Positions 11,492-21,345 of a DNA stretch of 64,000 bases are shown piece by piece. The DNA is taken from positions 35,241,001 through 35,305,000 of the forward strand of contig NC_068560.1 of the NCBI RefSeq assembly GCF_022201045.2, read 5' to 3'. The notes under the pieces are model-generated. The model was not told the origin of the DNA and did no database searches. It saw nothing but the letters and a program-made list of their open reading frames with translations. How positions within the stretch are numbered: the stretch's first letter is position 1; every line of letters begins with the position of its first letter. Both the position numbers and the translations under genes were made by a program. The DNA comes from Citrus sinensis (lineage: Eukaryota > Streptophyta > Magnoliopsida > Sapindales > Rutaceae).

Positions 11492-12205
11492 TCAGTTAGA
11501 GGGTACGTGGTAATATTTGCCTCTACACATGCATCGGTAGACAATAGGGCAAGATTCTGCGACCGAACATTTGAAGCTCACCATCACCCTCTTGCATGGA
11601 AAGCAAGGCCCGCATGCATGTGAACAGTCTGGTATACTCGACCCCGTCGGGTATACTCCCGTTCCCACCTCTTCCGTTTCTCGTCCCTGTATCATCAGTC
11701 ACGGGTTAATTCATGTCCCACAAGTTATATAATGTACTTACAGCTGATTTTAATGTATTGATTTGCTTATGCAACTCTCGAAACTGTGTTTTAATATCTT
11801 CTTTTTCTTTTTTAATGCAGACATGCATACATCCATTTCTAATTTGTTACGTACCTCAGCTTATTTAAAGAAAAATGGGTTATGTGAATCATGCATATAT
11901 ACCTTATTAGGCTCAGGGTTAACATGAGCAGCGTGATCATCAAACCTAGAGGCACCGTTTTCATCCACGCTGACCGAAATATCTTGCATATATAGCAAAC
12001 GAAAATTTTAAATTAGTTCGAAAAGATTTAGATTATGCTATCAGGGAAAAAAGTAAATGAAACAGAACTGAATGTGGGAAATTGAGACGAAAGAAGTCTT
12101 ACAATGATGAGATGACATTCGGAGACTGTAACCGGTCGAGAAGAACATGAATAAGATCAGAAAACAAATGCGAGCTCTAGCAGGGGAGAAGATGGAGTTC
12201 CTCAT
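11492..12205 (-). CDS. EPF2: EPIDERMAL PATTERNING FACTOR 2-like secreted peptide
   Basis: Three exons: 12205-12103, 11982-11903 and 11686-11492, giving 125 residues with phases that fit and GT-AG ends. Exon 1 codes for MRNSIFSPARARICFLILF, a signal peptide. The C-terminal half reads GSSIPDCSHACGPCFPCKRV, then SCPIVYRCMCRGKYYHVPS, with eight cysteines in the EPF/EPFL spacing. In this family the mature Cys-rich peptide is cleaved, secreted, and binds ERECTA-family receptors with TMM to restrict entry into the stomatal lineage. The words KRVMVSF, CSVAESC and RGKYYHVPS match EPF2 better than EPF1, and Arabidopsis EPF2 is about 120 residues. No breaks are visible, so it is probably functional. Confidence 0.9.
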
Positions 12206-12330
12206 CGTGTTTATCTCTTCGTTTGCTTATTATAGATGGAAATGTTTCATCCGGAAAGAAAAACAGAGACAAGAGAGATTTTGTGTTTGTGATTCGAGGA
12301 AATATGTGGGTTTGTGATAATGAGATGATG

Positions 12331-12343
12331 ATTATTATATATG
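12331..12343 (-). promoter_or_regulatory. Possible TATA box of the EPF2-like gene
   Basis: CATATATAATAAT on the minus strand, about 130 bp upstream of the start codon. The position would allow a leader of about 100 nt. Confidence 0.35.
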
Positions 12344-12525
12344 AGATGAGAAAGGTTATAAATTAAATGAAGAAGCAAAGTACAACTGATGCATTTCACA
12401 TGATTCACGGCTGTGTTTTTTTTTATAGTTTTCACATGTTTTGGCGAGTGAGTCACTCACTGTAAAAAGTAATTAATAAACCCTGATCAAATTAATGTTT
12501 CAGCTTTAAATGACCAAGGCAGAAC

Positions 12526-12561
<36 letters not shown>

Positions 12562-12565
12562 GAGG

Positions 12566-12710
12566 GTCCGGTTATGTTGAAACTGCTCTATAGTAGAGCA
12601 CTAATGATCATATAGATAAATATTAAATATGTATTTACTGTTATAATCTGACGGTTATCATTAGTGTTCTATGATAGACAACTCTACCGTAGTAATTGTC
12701 TATATATATA
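12566..12710. mobile_element. Candidate short MITE
   Basis: Two inverted arms face each other: CTCTATAGTAGAGCACTAAT near 12588-12607 and a reverse-complement relative around 12660-12690 (about 24 bp closely matching, weaker beyond). No clear target duplication was found beside the flanking TA repeats. Confidence 0.35.
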
Positions 12711-14640
12711 TATAATTCTTCTCTAACGTGGGATATTTATTTATTTTTTTCATACGGACACATTTTTAAGTGGAGGGTTTAAAAGAATTAATTTTTAATT
12801 TTTTTAAATTATACTATTTAAAAGTGCGTCAGCATTTAAAAAAATAAAAGTGTTTATACCTGAAATAATTGTGTGTGTGTGTGTGTGTGGATAAGTACAA
12901 TACCATTTTGAATTCAGATGAGGAAGGACAAAGGTAGCATTTTGGCCTTTTATTTGATGAATAATTAATTAAGGTACGTACCCCAAGGCCCTGGCTAAAT
13001 GTAATAGAAGAATATAAATTAAAGTAATGTATTGATTGCCGGAAGACGAATGACTGTTTTGCATGGATTATTGGATTTTTTAGATGGTGCTCCAACAAAT
13101 ATAATTAAGGCAAAATTGTAGCTCGATAAATATGGATGACTAATATTAATTAATATGAATTCATAATGTATTAACTGAGTGTTTTGAATAAATTTCTAGA
13201 CTAAACTGTTACAAATCTAATTCAGACGAACTCTGGCTCGATAAATATATGTGGTTGCTAATGTCAGTATTCATAAAAAAAAGGGTGATCATTTATGAGA
13301 GCAAACTTTATATAACAATAAAACGGGCTCTTCTTCTTTAAAACACGAATTGCAGGAGAAAAAAGCTATTACTTGGGCAGGAGGAGAATCGAAGAAGCTC
13401 ACGAGTAACTGCAGGAGGAGAAGAAGAAGCTATTAATTGGTGGGGTTATTAATTATATTTTATAGATCCACAGGAATCAAATTGAATTTGAACTAAGACC
13501 TGCCACAAACGTGAAGCTCAGGCCTTTCTCTTAAATGAACTTGTTTTCTGTCTTTCTTCCGTAATAATTTATTGCTTTTCCCCTTTTTTTTGGGTCTCTT
13601 TACTAATTACTACTCTCGTTTCTCCGTTGATATTTTGAAAGGTAGTATAAATATAGCTTGCATTATCAAATCTTTTTTAACATTGTATTGATTTAAAAAA
13701 AAATACAATAATTGAATGACTAACCCGGAATAATTAAATGTTTAGATTTAGGTTGCGTTTGTTTTTTTATATAAAATCTGAATAGGTCTGAATTTTACTG
13801 AAATATGAATAGGTTTGAATGAAAATATCTTAATGACATTTTTGTTTTCTTTTTTTTTTTGACGTCTGAAGAGAAAAACTTAAAAATTAGTAGTTTGATA
13901 TAAATACCATTTTAAGTGGTGCATATATTTGTTCTTCACAATTTATAATTTTCATAAGTTGATTAGTTTGGTAGTATTAAATAAAAAAATACTATCATTG
14001 TTGATCTTAATTTAATTTTGTAATAAAAGATATAACTATAACATCAAATTTTATTATAAAGTCAACATTGTTATTTTATTTTTGATTCATCACAATGGAC
14101 ATAATTTGATTTGTTTAATATTTCAATTTAGTTAATATTATCATGTGAATAAAAATTTAAAGCAATTAAAAAAAATTCAAGAATAATACAAAAATATTAG
14201 GTTTATAGATAATATTGAAAATACATGAATTGTTAAGGGTATTTTTGAGATTTGATATTTATACTTCAGATTTCAGATAAAAAGTGGACTTTTTTTTTTA
14301 CTTTTTCTATTCAAATAAAGTTGTCTGATAATAAGTGATAAGTTAAAAAAAATTTAAAATAAATAAATATTAAAAAAAATTAAATTCAGACTTTAGACTA
14401 AAAAAAAAAATCACCCTAATTAAAAGTAATCAATCTGTGAATTAAGTGCCAAAAAAATACATATATGAATAATATAAAACTCATGTCCCTTGTTATGGTC
14501 ATATACATTCACAATTGAGTTTACTGTAAAACTCTTTTGTATTTTTATTTTTTTTGTTTTCCCACAACAAACCTAAACAGGCTGTAAATTTAATTTTAAT
14601 TATTCATTATTATTTGTTGAGATTTCAAAAAGGATAATAA
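12711..14640. other. Intergenic AT-rich DNA with a possible non-autonomous hAT-like element
   Basis: No gene seen. At about 13747-14420 the ends read TTAGGTTGCGTTTGTTTTTT and, on the other strand, TTAGGGTGATTTTTTTTTTT. Inside, the words TCTGAA and TTCAGA recur near both ends. This resembles a non-autonomous hAT-type element, but no target duplication was confirmed. Confidence 0.3.
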
Positions 14641-14660
14641 TTATTTTGTAGCTTCAGACT

Positions 14661-14715
14661 AGCCCATTGGACTTCCGGCAAACACAGCCTGACCCCAGTT
14701 TGGCTGTAATGGGCC
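14661..14715 (+). promoter_or_regulatory. Pair of site II-like TGGGCY motifs upstream of the mTERF4 gene
   Basis: AGCCCA at 14661-14666 (TGGGCT on the other strand) and TGGGCC at 14710-14715. Paired site II elements are common in promoters of plant nuclear genes for organellar proteins. A leader exon ending at about 14849 with AG then GTAATT suggests a 5' UTR intron before the start codon. Confidence 0.5.
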
Positions 14716-14932
14716 AATGCCAGTCCAACGCGACCAGGCTCGACCCGTTTTTAATGTTCACGGATGAGACTTGCCGTCGTACCACTCTCCTCTCTGCGGC
14801 CCTCGTTTTTCATATCGGCCGAAGCTTCATTCGCTTTCTTTCTTTCTAAGGTAATTCTTTTTTTTGAACTTCTATTTTCCATTTGATCTTTTTTTTTTTA
14901 ATTATTTGTTCTTTTGATATATTCGTTCTACA

Positions 14933-16435
14933 ATGAGCTTGACACTGCTCAAAGGAAGAAATTTTTTGACAGTCTTCACAAACCCATACGTATTTTACTC
15001 TAAACTCAAAACCCTACAAAACCCATTTGCCCAAAACTCTAATTTACAAAGCCCTTTTAGGGTTTCACAAATTTCTTCCTTTTCAACTCAGTTCCCTGAA
15101 TATCAAATGCCTTCTGTCACTTGGGGTGTTGTGCAAGGCAAAAAGGAAAAACTTGTTAATCGCGTTAAAATTTGTGATTACCTCAAAAGTTTAGGCATAA
15201 TTCCTGATGAATTAGAGAACCTTGAGTTGCCATCCACTATTGAGGTCATGGAGGAGCGTGTTATGTTTTTGCAGAAGTTGGGATTGACCATTGATGATAT
15301 TAATGAATACCCTTTAATGCTAGGTTGTAGTATGCGTAAGAATATGATTCCCGTTTTCAGTTATTTGGAGAAAATTGGTATTGCTAAGTCAAAATTGGGT
15401 GAGTTTGTTAAGAAGTACCCTCAAGTTTTACATGCTAGTGTGGTTGTTGAGCTTATGCCAGTTGTTAAGTTTCTTCGTGGCCTTGATGTGGAGAAGGAGG
15501 ATATTGGTTATGTGTTGATGAAGTATCCTGAACTTTTAGGGTTTAAGCTTGAAGGAACGATGAGTACGTCTGTTGCTTATCTTGTTAGTATTGGTGTTAG
15601 TCCTAGAGATATTGGTCCCATGGTGACTCAATATCCGTATTTTTTGGGAATGAGAGTTGGGACTATGATTAAGCCACTTGTGGATTATTTGGTTTCTTTG
15701 GGTTTGCCGATTAAGATTTTGGCTAGGATGTTGGAGAAACGTGTATATATTCTAGGGTATGATCTGGAAGAGACTGTTAAACCGAATGTGGATTGTTTAA
15801 TAAGTTTTGGGATAAGGAGGGAAAAGCTTGCTTCAGTCATAGCACAGTATCCGCAAATTATTGGGTTGCCTTTGAAAGCTAAGATGTCATCGCAGCTCTA
15901 TTTCTTTAATTTGAAGCTCAAAATTGATCCAGATGAGTTTGCTCAAGTGGTGGAGAAGATGCCGCAGGTTGTTAGCCTTAATCAGCATGTGATTATGAAG
16001 TCTGTTGAGTTTCTTTTGGGGCGAGGAATACCTTCTGGGGATTTGGCAAAGATGGTTGTTCAATGTCCACAGTTAATTGCTTGCCGAGTTGAGCTCATGA
16101 AGAATAGTTTTTACTTTTTCAAAAGTGAGATGGGGAGACCGATAAAAGAGCTTATTGAATTCCCAGAATACTTTACTTATAGCTTGGAATCAAGAATCAA
16201 ACCCAGATATCAAAGGTTACAGAGCAAAGGGATCCGCTGTTCAATGAATTGGTTCCTCAACTGTAGTGACCAAAGATTTGAGGAGAGATTGCTAGGTAAT
16301 TACATTGAATCAGAGAGTTCGGGTCCATCATTTTGTATTGGTGGGAAGTTAGTGCTACCAGGGAGTGAGGTTGTGTCGGATGAGGAAGATGAGAGTGATG
16401 ATGAGGTGCTATACAAACGTACAGTCTCTCTTTAG
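14933..16435 (+). CDS. MTERF4: Transcription termination factor mTERF4 (BSM/RUG2), organellar
   Basis: Single uninterrupted frame of 500 residues. The first 55 or so are rich in Ser, Asn, Phe and Gln and poor in acid, like an organelle transit peptide. A long array of mTERF repeats of about 35 residues follows, each with a YP(x)LLG-type signature, for example KYPQVLHAS, KYPELLGFK, QYPYFLGMR and QYPQIIGLP. The tail is acidic (VSDEEDESDDEVLY). Blocks such as VTWGVVQGKKEK and RIKPRYQRLQSKGI match Arabidopsis BSM/RUG2 (mTERF4) closely. That protein acts in plastids and mitochondria, in maize in plastid group II intron splicing, and is needed for embryo and leaf development. No intron interrupts the coding region. 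The start is the first Met of the frame and gives the leader its expected form. Confidence 0.93.
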   Translation: MSLTLLKGRNFLTVFTNPYVFYSKLKTLQNPFAQNSNLQSPFRVSQISSFSTQFPEYQMPSVTWGVVQGKKEKLVNRVKICDYLKSLGIIPDELENLELPSTIEVMEERVMFLQKLGLTIDDINEYPLMLGCSMRKNMIPVFSYLEKIGIAKSKLGEFVKKYPQVLHASVVVELMPVVKFLRGLDVEKEDIGYVLMKYPELLGFKLEGTMSTSVAYLVSIGVSPRDIGPMVTQYPYFLGMRVGTMIKPLVDYLVSLGLPIKILARMLEKRVYILGYDLEETVKPNVDCLISFGIRREKLASVIAQYPQIIGLPLKAKMSSQLYFFNLKLKIDPDEFAQVVEKMPQVVSLNQHVIMKSVEFLLGRGIPSGDLAKMVVQCPQLIACRVELMKNSFYFFKSEMGRPIKELIEFPEYFTYSLESRIKPRYQRLQSKGIRCSMNWFLNCSDQRFEERLLGNYIESESSGPSFCIGGKLVLPGSEVVSDEEDESDDEVLYKRTVSL

Positions 16436-16462
16436 TAACATGATGAGGTGCTATACAAACGT
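16398..16462 (+). repeat. 42-bp-period direct duplication across the mTERF4 stop codon
   Basis: The 23 bases at 16398-16420 (core GGTGCTATACAAACGT) recur exactly at 16440-16462, just after the stop at 16433-16435. The second copy is in the 3' UTR. Confidence 0.9.
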
Positions 16463-16954
16463 CGTTAACCCTGAAACTATCAGTTGCGATCCATAAATCT
16501 GTTCCATTTTTCTCTAAGCTGATATGGTGTTGGCTGGAAACTAAACAACAATGGATGCTTAGCTTCATTCTTTAAGTGATTGCATCTGCATGGTATTTGC
16601 ATCGTCCAAAAGTTATTATTTGGGAACTCTGCAAAACATCCTTTGATTCTGTGTTCATATGGATTATTTTATCGATGATTCTTCTGTAAGGAGGCAGAAC
16701 CAGTTATTACGTAAACTTAAATATCAAATTCAACTCTTACCAAACAATTTATGCGTTTGGGTTAACAAATAAATAACAGTGAGTTGTGAAGAATATCATT
16801 CAGAAGGCAAGAGTATATAGTCCAAAAGAATTTAGTTGCTTAGATGTAGGAACTCAAATTTGATACGAACGTAAACAGATATTGATGATCAACATCTCAT
16901 CTGATCTCATAATAATTATCAGCGTGAATTTGTTGAAGATAAAAGCTCGGATGA
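16463..16954. other. Convergent 3' flanks of the mTERF4 and defensin-like genes
   Basis: No coding segment recognised. The two genes point at each other and this stretch should hold both polyadenylation sites. Confidence 0.5.
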
Positions 16955-17227
16955 TTAATGCTTCTTAGCACTATCGGTCTCGGCTGGTGCTTGCTTTGGC
17001 TGTGGGGAATTTTGACAGCGGTAACTGCACTCGCAGTTGTTACCATCAACACATTTCTCGCTGTAGGAGGTGCCATACTTCTTGGATAGACAGAGATCAC
17101 GGCATGAATTCTTTTGGCAGTTCTTCAGTCCGTGCCTCTCCTTGCAATAACCTTGGCTCATCCCACCTGTAACATAGGCGAGCAAAAGCATCAGCACAAG
17201 GGAACGAGCAACAATAGCCTGCGCCAT
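16955..17227 (-). CDS. Small secreted cysteine-rich, defensin-like peptide
   Basis: Single-exon frame of 90 residues from the ATG at 17227-17225. An ATG 30 bp upstream in frame would add ten polar residues before the signal and is less likely. The N-terminus MAQAIVARSLVLMLLLAYV is a signal peptide. The mature part has eight cysteines: C-x7-C-x4-C-x3-C, then C-x5-C-x-C-x3-C. The C-x3-C and C-x-C pair is the CS-alpha-beta signature of plant defensin-like proteins. The tail is Lys/Pro/Gln-rich and ends in KKH. Such peptides act outside the cell in defence or cell signalling. The target here is unknown. Most plant defensin-like genes have an intron near the signal-peptide end; this one reads through a CAG-GT site without needing it. 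Confidence 0.72.
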   Translation of the reverse strand: MAQAIVARSLVLMLLLAYVTGGMSQGYCKERHGLKNCQKNSCRDLCLSKKYGTSYSEKCVDGNNCECSYRCQNSPQPKQAPAETDSAKKH

Positions 17228-17282
17228 CTTCAAGCCTTTATTAATTAACAACCGCACTTTGCTTTATTCTCAACCCTTTTAA

Positions 17283-17288
17283 TTTATA
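17283..17288 (-). promoter_or_regulatory. TATA box of the defensin-like gene
   Basis: CTATAAATTA on the minus strand about 56-61 bp upstream of the chosen ATG, which places transcription start near 17255 and gives a short leader. Confidence 0.6.
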
Positions 17289-17521
17289 GCCCGAGGAATT
17301 TAATTTTTCTTCTCACAAATGAGAAAATAGCTCTGTGCCTTTCGATTAAGTAAATGCATACCCATTTGGATTTGCTGACCATTTCTCTCCATTCAACACA
17401 ATAAACTAATTTTAGAATATGGTTTTTTTTGTGTGCATATACCATTGTATGGTTATGATTCATTTCTTGAGGGAAAAAGGGTTGACCTCGTTTCAAATTC
17501 TTCTGAAACCCCATCTGTGAA

Positions 17522-17557
<36 letters not shown>

Positions 17558-18019
17558 GTTGTTGTTGTTGTTATTATTGTACTAACATTTCTTGAATTAA
17601 AAAACACCTGGATTCCACAATTCTCTCTCATCAGATTATAGACTTGTAACTTCAGTTTAGCCACCATAGCAAAAGAAGTAATCGAATTTGGAATGCAGAA
17701 ACGTAGACAATAGCATTTTGCAGAAGATAACACAAGAATCTGAAAAAGAAGCGTTTGCGACAGGGGTTAAGGGCTTATTGACAAATGGAAGTTGTTTATG
17801 AGATTAACAGTTATTATTAAAGAATATTGTTTTTTCTTAAATATTTATAACCAGATATCTTGATTAAAATAGAGATTTTAAAAGAATATCTCAGAGGTGT
17901 GATTTGTTTTATTATTTTTTATTTTCATTTAAATCATTTAAACACACATACATATATGTATGTGTGTGTGTGTGTATAGTCACAATATTACATTAAGTTG
18001 CAAGAACTGATTCTAAATT
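17289..18019. other. Intergenic; ATT/GTT and TG microsatellites
   Basis: (ATT)n/(GTT)n at about 17521-17578 and a (TG)n tract at about 17958-17976. No gene seen. Confidence 0.55.
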
Positions 18020-19895
18020 AAAAAAAATAACTTGAATGAATATGAAGGAGCTTTGGTTGCTCGTCGAAACTCTGCAATCTCAAAGACTCTGGCAGTCCCA
18101 TCAACTGAAACCGAAACGAGGGATTCTCGAATAGCAGATACAGAGAGAGACTGAATGGCATCAATGTGACCGCTGAATGTTCATACACGATCACCGGAAA
18201 GACTATCCCAAACTCTACTTTTCCATCTACACAGCCTGTGACTAGATACTTTGATGTGCCAGGCCAACTCAAGCAAGTCACTCCATCCTGTCGACAAAAA
18301 CAAAGTCCCTTTGATTAAATCAAGGATGATCACCTTAAATTCCTAAAGTTTATTCACTCAAACACCAAAAGTTAACCGCACATAAAGTGAGGTACAAATC
18401 ATCCAGTCTTCATTTTCCAAAACAGCACATCAATCTGTAAGATGGATTTGGCTCAATGGGGTACAAATAAATGCTTGATAAAAATAAAAGCACGTCAATG
18501 TGCATCAGAATCTTAATTCAGTTTTGTAATTTCTTCATTGACTTCAATCTGAGTTTAAAGAACAATTTAAACTAAATTCCAAACTGCTACGTCTTATGGC
18601 ATGAAAATTTTCCCCACCTTTTGGATTCCATATACTCAAAGTTGCATTGTCAGAACCAGTACAGATTGTTTTACCTAAGCAAGAAACAAGATGAACATAA
18701 AGTTACAGACTAAAATGAATCAAATACATGAGTTACATAGAAAAGAGACACTGGGAGTTATTAGTACCATCGGTAGTAAAATCACCACAAGTCAAGCCAC
18801 TACCATGACCTGAAAACATATTAAGATAAGCACCTCTATCAGCATTCCACATCCAAACAGTGGAATCCTAAGAAGTCATATATTTAGTGCTTCATTTTCA
18901 AAATAGTGATGCCGACACAGTATCACTGAAAACTTTAATAATCTCACCTCGATGCCTCCCCTAGGGCCTTCAACGGTGCATTGGAGATTCCTTGATGATG
19001 TATCCCTGTTTTGAACAAGTCCATGAAAGCCTCCTGAAGCAAGGAGCTGTCCATCTGTGCTAAAAGCCAAGCTAGAAAAGGAATCCTTGTGACCTGCATA
19101 GCAATGAACAAAAGCTTTGGATGAGAAACAAGTGACAAAGAAAAAGACCATAACTTGTGCATATGTTATCATTTTAGCAACCAGTAAAAGAAAGTCTCAA
19201 TAACAAAAGTTTTCGAGCGAAAAATGACAAGAAGGAAGAGAGTAAATAGGTATCATATTAGGTAACTCTCTAAATTTTGAATTTACCTAGGATCTCAGAA
19301 GCCCAATCTCCTTGATTAATCCTTCATAAAAACTTTTGGCCTCGTCACCTCAAGTTGCCACTAATGTAGCATCTGTTTGGCTGCATGCAACAGAATATAC
19401 ACCTGCACAGAGAAAAGGGAGGAAAAACATTGCATGACACAACTATCATTAATAATATAACTCATCAGGGCAGAACTTATCAAACCGAGCTAAATTGAAC
19501 TCCATAAGAAAAATGAAAATAAAAAAGAGAGCTTAGGAATAGAGAGAGAAGCTCAAAGTTAATATTCTACCACCAACACTCAGCTTCATATAAGAGAGGA
19601 ATGAATAAAACTGACATTCCTGAATCAGCTGGAGGGGATAAAAAGGAAGAAGCATGAAGCGTTCTCATCGGAATGACCGGTAAATATATGTGCTTAATCA
19701 TCAGGTTGCTCTGAAAACGCCAAATATTAGAAAAAACATATTATATTTAGTTATTCACTCATCATTTCAGAATCCAAAGGACAAAACAATTTAAAGCATG
19801 TAAATATTAGAGTAAATTTAGCCCCAGTATCTTCAGTATCAGAATCTTGATTGTTGTCTTCTACATCAGGAAGATCTGCATCCATCTAAGGAGAA
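18020..19895 (-). pseudogene. Decayed AAMP-type WD40 repeat gene with introns retained
   Basis: Exon-like pieces in order on the minus strand: an acidic start (DADLPDVEDNNQDSD, about 19890), YSVACSQTDATLVAT (19400-19287), GHKDSFSSLAFSTDGQLLAS (about 19095-18950), DSTVWMWNADRGAYLNMFSG (about 18868-18770), GKTICTGSDNATLSIWNPKG (about 18676-18605) and GVTCLSWPGTSKYLVTGC (about 18293-18020). The order matches the Arabidopsis AAMP-like WD40 protein. It is broken: TGA follows VAT in the second piece with a frame change soon after; the last piece has a one-base shift after DGKV and a TGA after GDRV; a VWD core has become NRD; and the block of about 150 residues between the last two pieces is missing. 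Retained introns mean it arose by DNA duplication or decay in place, not retroposition. Confidence 0.8.
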
Positions 19896-19977
19896 TTATG
19901 ATGTGGAATATATTTACATATGCATATTCTGATATTCCTCTAAATGCATATAAGCTGAGGAGAGAGAAAGAAAGTAA

Positions 19978-20534
19978 CCTTCATCATCGACTTGTCAGAT
20001 TCATCAGGAAAACATCGCATTGATCGTCTTTGACTTCCACGTGGATTGAATTGTTCATCTTCTTGTTCGGTTAATTCATTGTGCGTCCCGATGAGTGAAG
20101 AGCACGGTTTTCTAAGGGCAGTGCCTATGACTATACTTGCAATAGCAAAACTAGTAAAGGTACCTCAAAAGGGGCCATTTTTCAGTGATGGGCAGTGCTG
20201 CAATGCTGAAAATTTTATAAAGTTGATAGCTTTTTCATAAGTTACAGAAAAATTAATTGACCCTCCAACACCTCTAAAACTTTAAACTAGCTGGAGTGAA
20301 GGCATTCGTTAGACTATAGCTTTTTGGAGTTTTAACGTGATAAAATGAAATAAAATAAATAGAAAAGATTAATAAATCAAATGACAGATAGAAGGAAGAA
20401 GTGTTACCTTGGCGGGTGCCGGGCGCGGACGGCGCGCAGAGTTAGGTACTGACTTTGACTGAGACGAGGCTTTGAGTGAATGACCAACACGGGGTTTTCG
20501 GAATTTCACTGAGGTCCTCGTTTTTATTAACATT
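19978..20534 (-). other. Two exon-like open segments of unknown identity
   Basis: The minus strand from the ATG at 20534 reads MLIKTRTSVKFRKPRVGHSL and stays open to a good AAG-GTAAC donor at about 20409 (42 residues, basic, Ser/Pro-rich). A second open piece, about 20155-19978, reads TALRKPCSSLIGTHNELTEQ and continues to RGSQRRSMRCFPDESDKSMM before the AAMP-like pieces. I do not recognise either. They could be the 5' end of the decayed gene, of a chimeric transcript, or of a separate small gene. Confidence 0.3.
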
Positions 20535-21345
20535 GTCAAACCAGCTTAAACAAAAAATGAAACAATCAATAGAATCGCTTTAAGTTGGTAAATGGAAACT
20601 GTAATTGAAAATTTAAGTAGTTTATCAGAATTTCTTGAAGCTTTTTAAAATGTCATAAGATGATATAAGCAAAATGATATTAGACCAAACAACTACTAAT
20701 AACCACCAAAGTTCAAGTCCAATATAATTGAAATCTACTAAAATGTACAATTAATTCAACATATCAAAACTCAATACAACTAAAACTCACAAAATAATAA
20801 ATTTGTGTAGATACTAGAGCGAATTAAACTCTCCACCTAATGTTCTTTAAATCCTCGCCCAATGGATAATGTTAATCCATTAATAGATTATGTAATATTT
20901 ATTTTATAACATATAATCTTACGCCATCTATGGACAACAAAATGACTCCGTCATTCCGAAAAAGGGCTTAGTTTATCGATAATAATATGACTCCATTTTT
21001 CCGAAAGAGTGTTTAAATTTTAAAAAAAAAAAAAAAAGGAAGGAGAAGTAAAATGGATTGCATATGTCTGACATGGCATCCACGTGTCAAATTTTGATGC
21101 ACTCAAAATATAAGGTAGCCATCTCTAATCTCTTCCAATCACCCTTCAACCACACTGACGATAACCCCCTATCGCTCCACCGCCCATTCCTCTCAAAACC
21201 CCACATCTTCAGTCTTCACCTTCCACTCAATCCGTTCTTTGATTGACTCTCTCTCTCTCTGGCTCTTTCTCTGTGTGCAGCAGAAGCAGCAGCCTCAGCC
21301 TCAGCCGCTGCCTCAGCATCAGCATCAGCGTTCTCATCGCGAAAA
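20535..21345 (+). other. Promoter region of atpD
   Basis: AT-rich and gene-free from 20550 to 21050, then a promoter-like stretch: a G-box CACGTG at 21081-21086 in CCACGTGTC, CCAAT near 21135, and an I-box-like GATAACC at 21160-21166. G-box plus I-box is a common arrangement in light-regulated photosynthesis genes. A CAG-rich leader of about 75 nt precedes the start codon. Confidence 0.5.

Noticed and set aside
16257-16568. 103-residue His-rich frame antisense to the mTERF4 end
   Set aside because: Overlaps a well-supported coding region and its 3' UTR. No recognisable motif.
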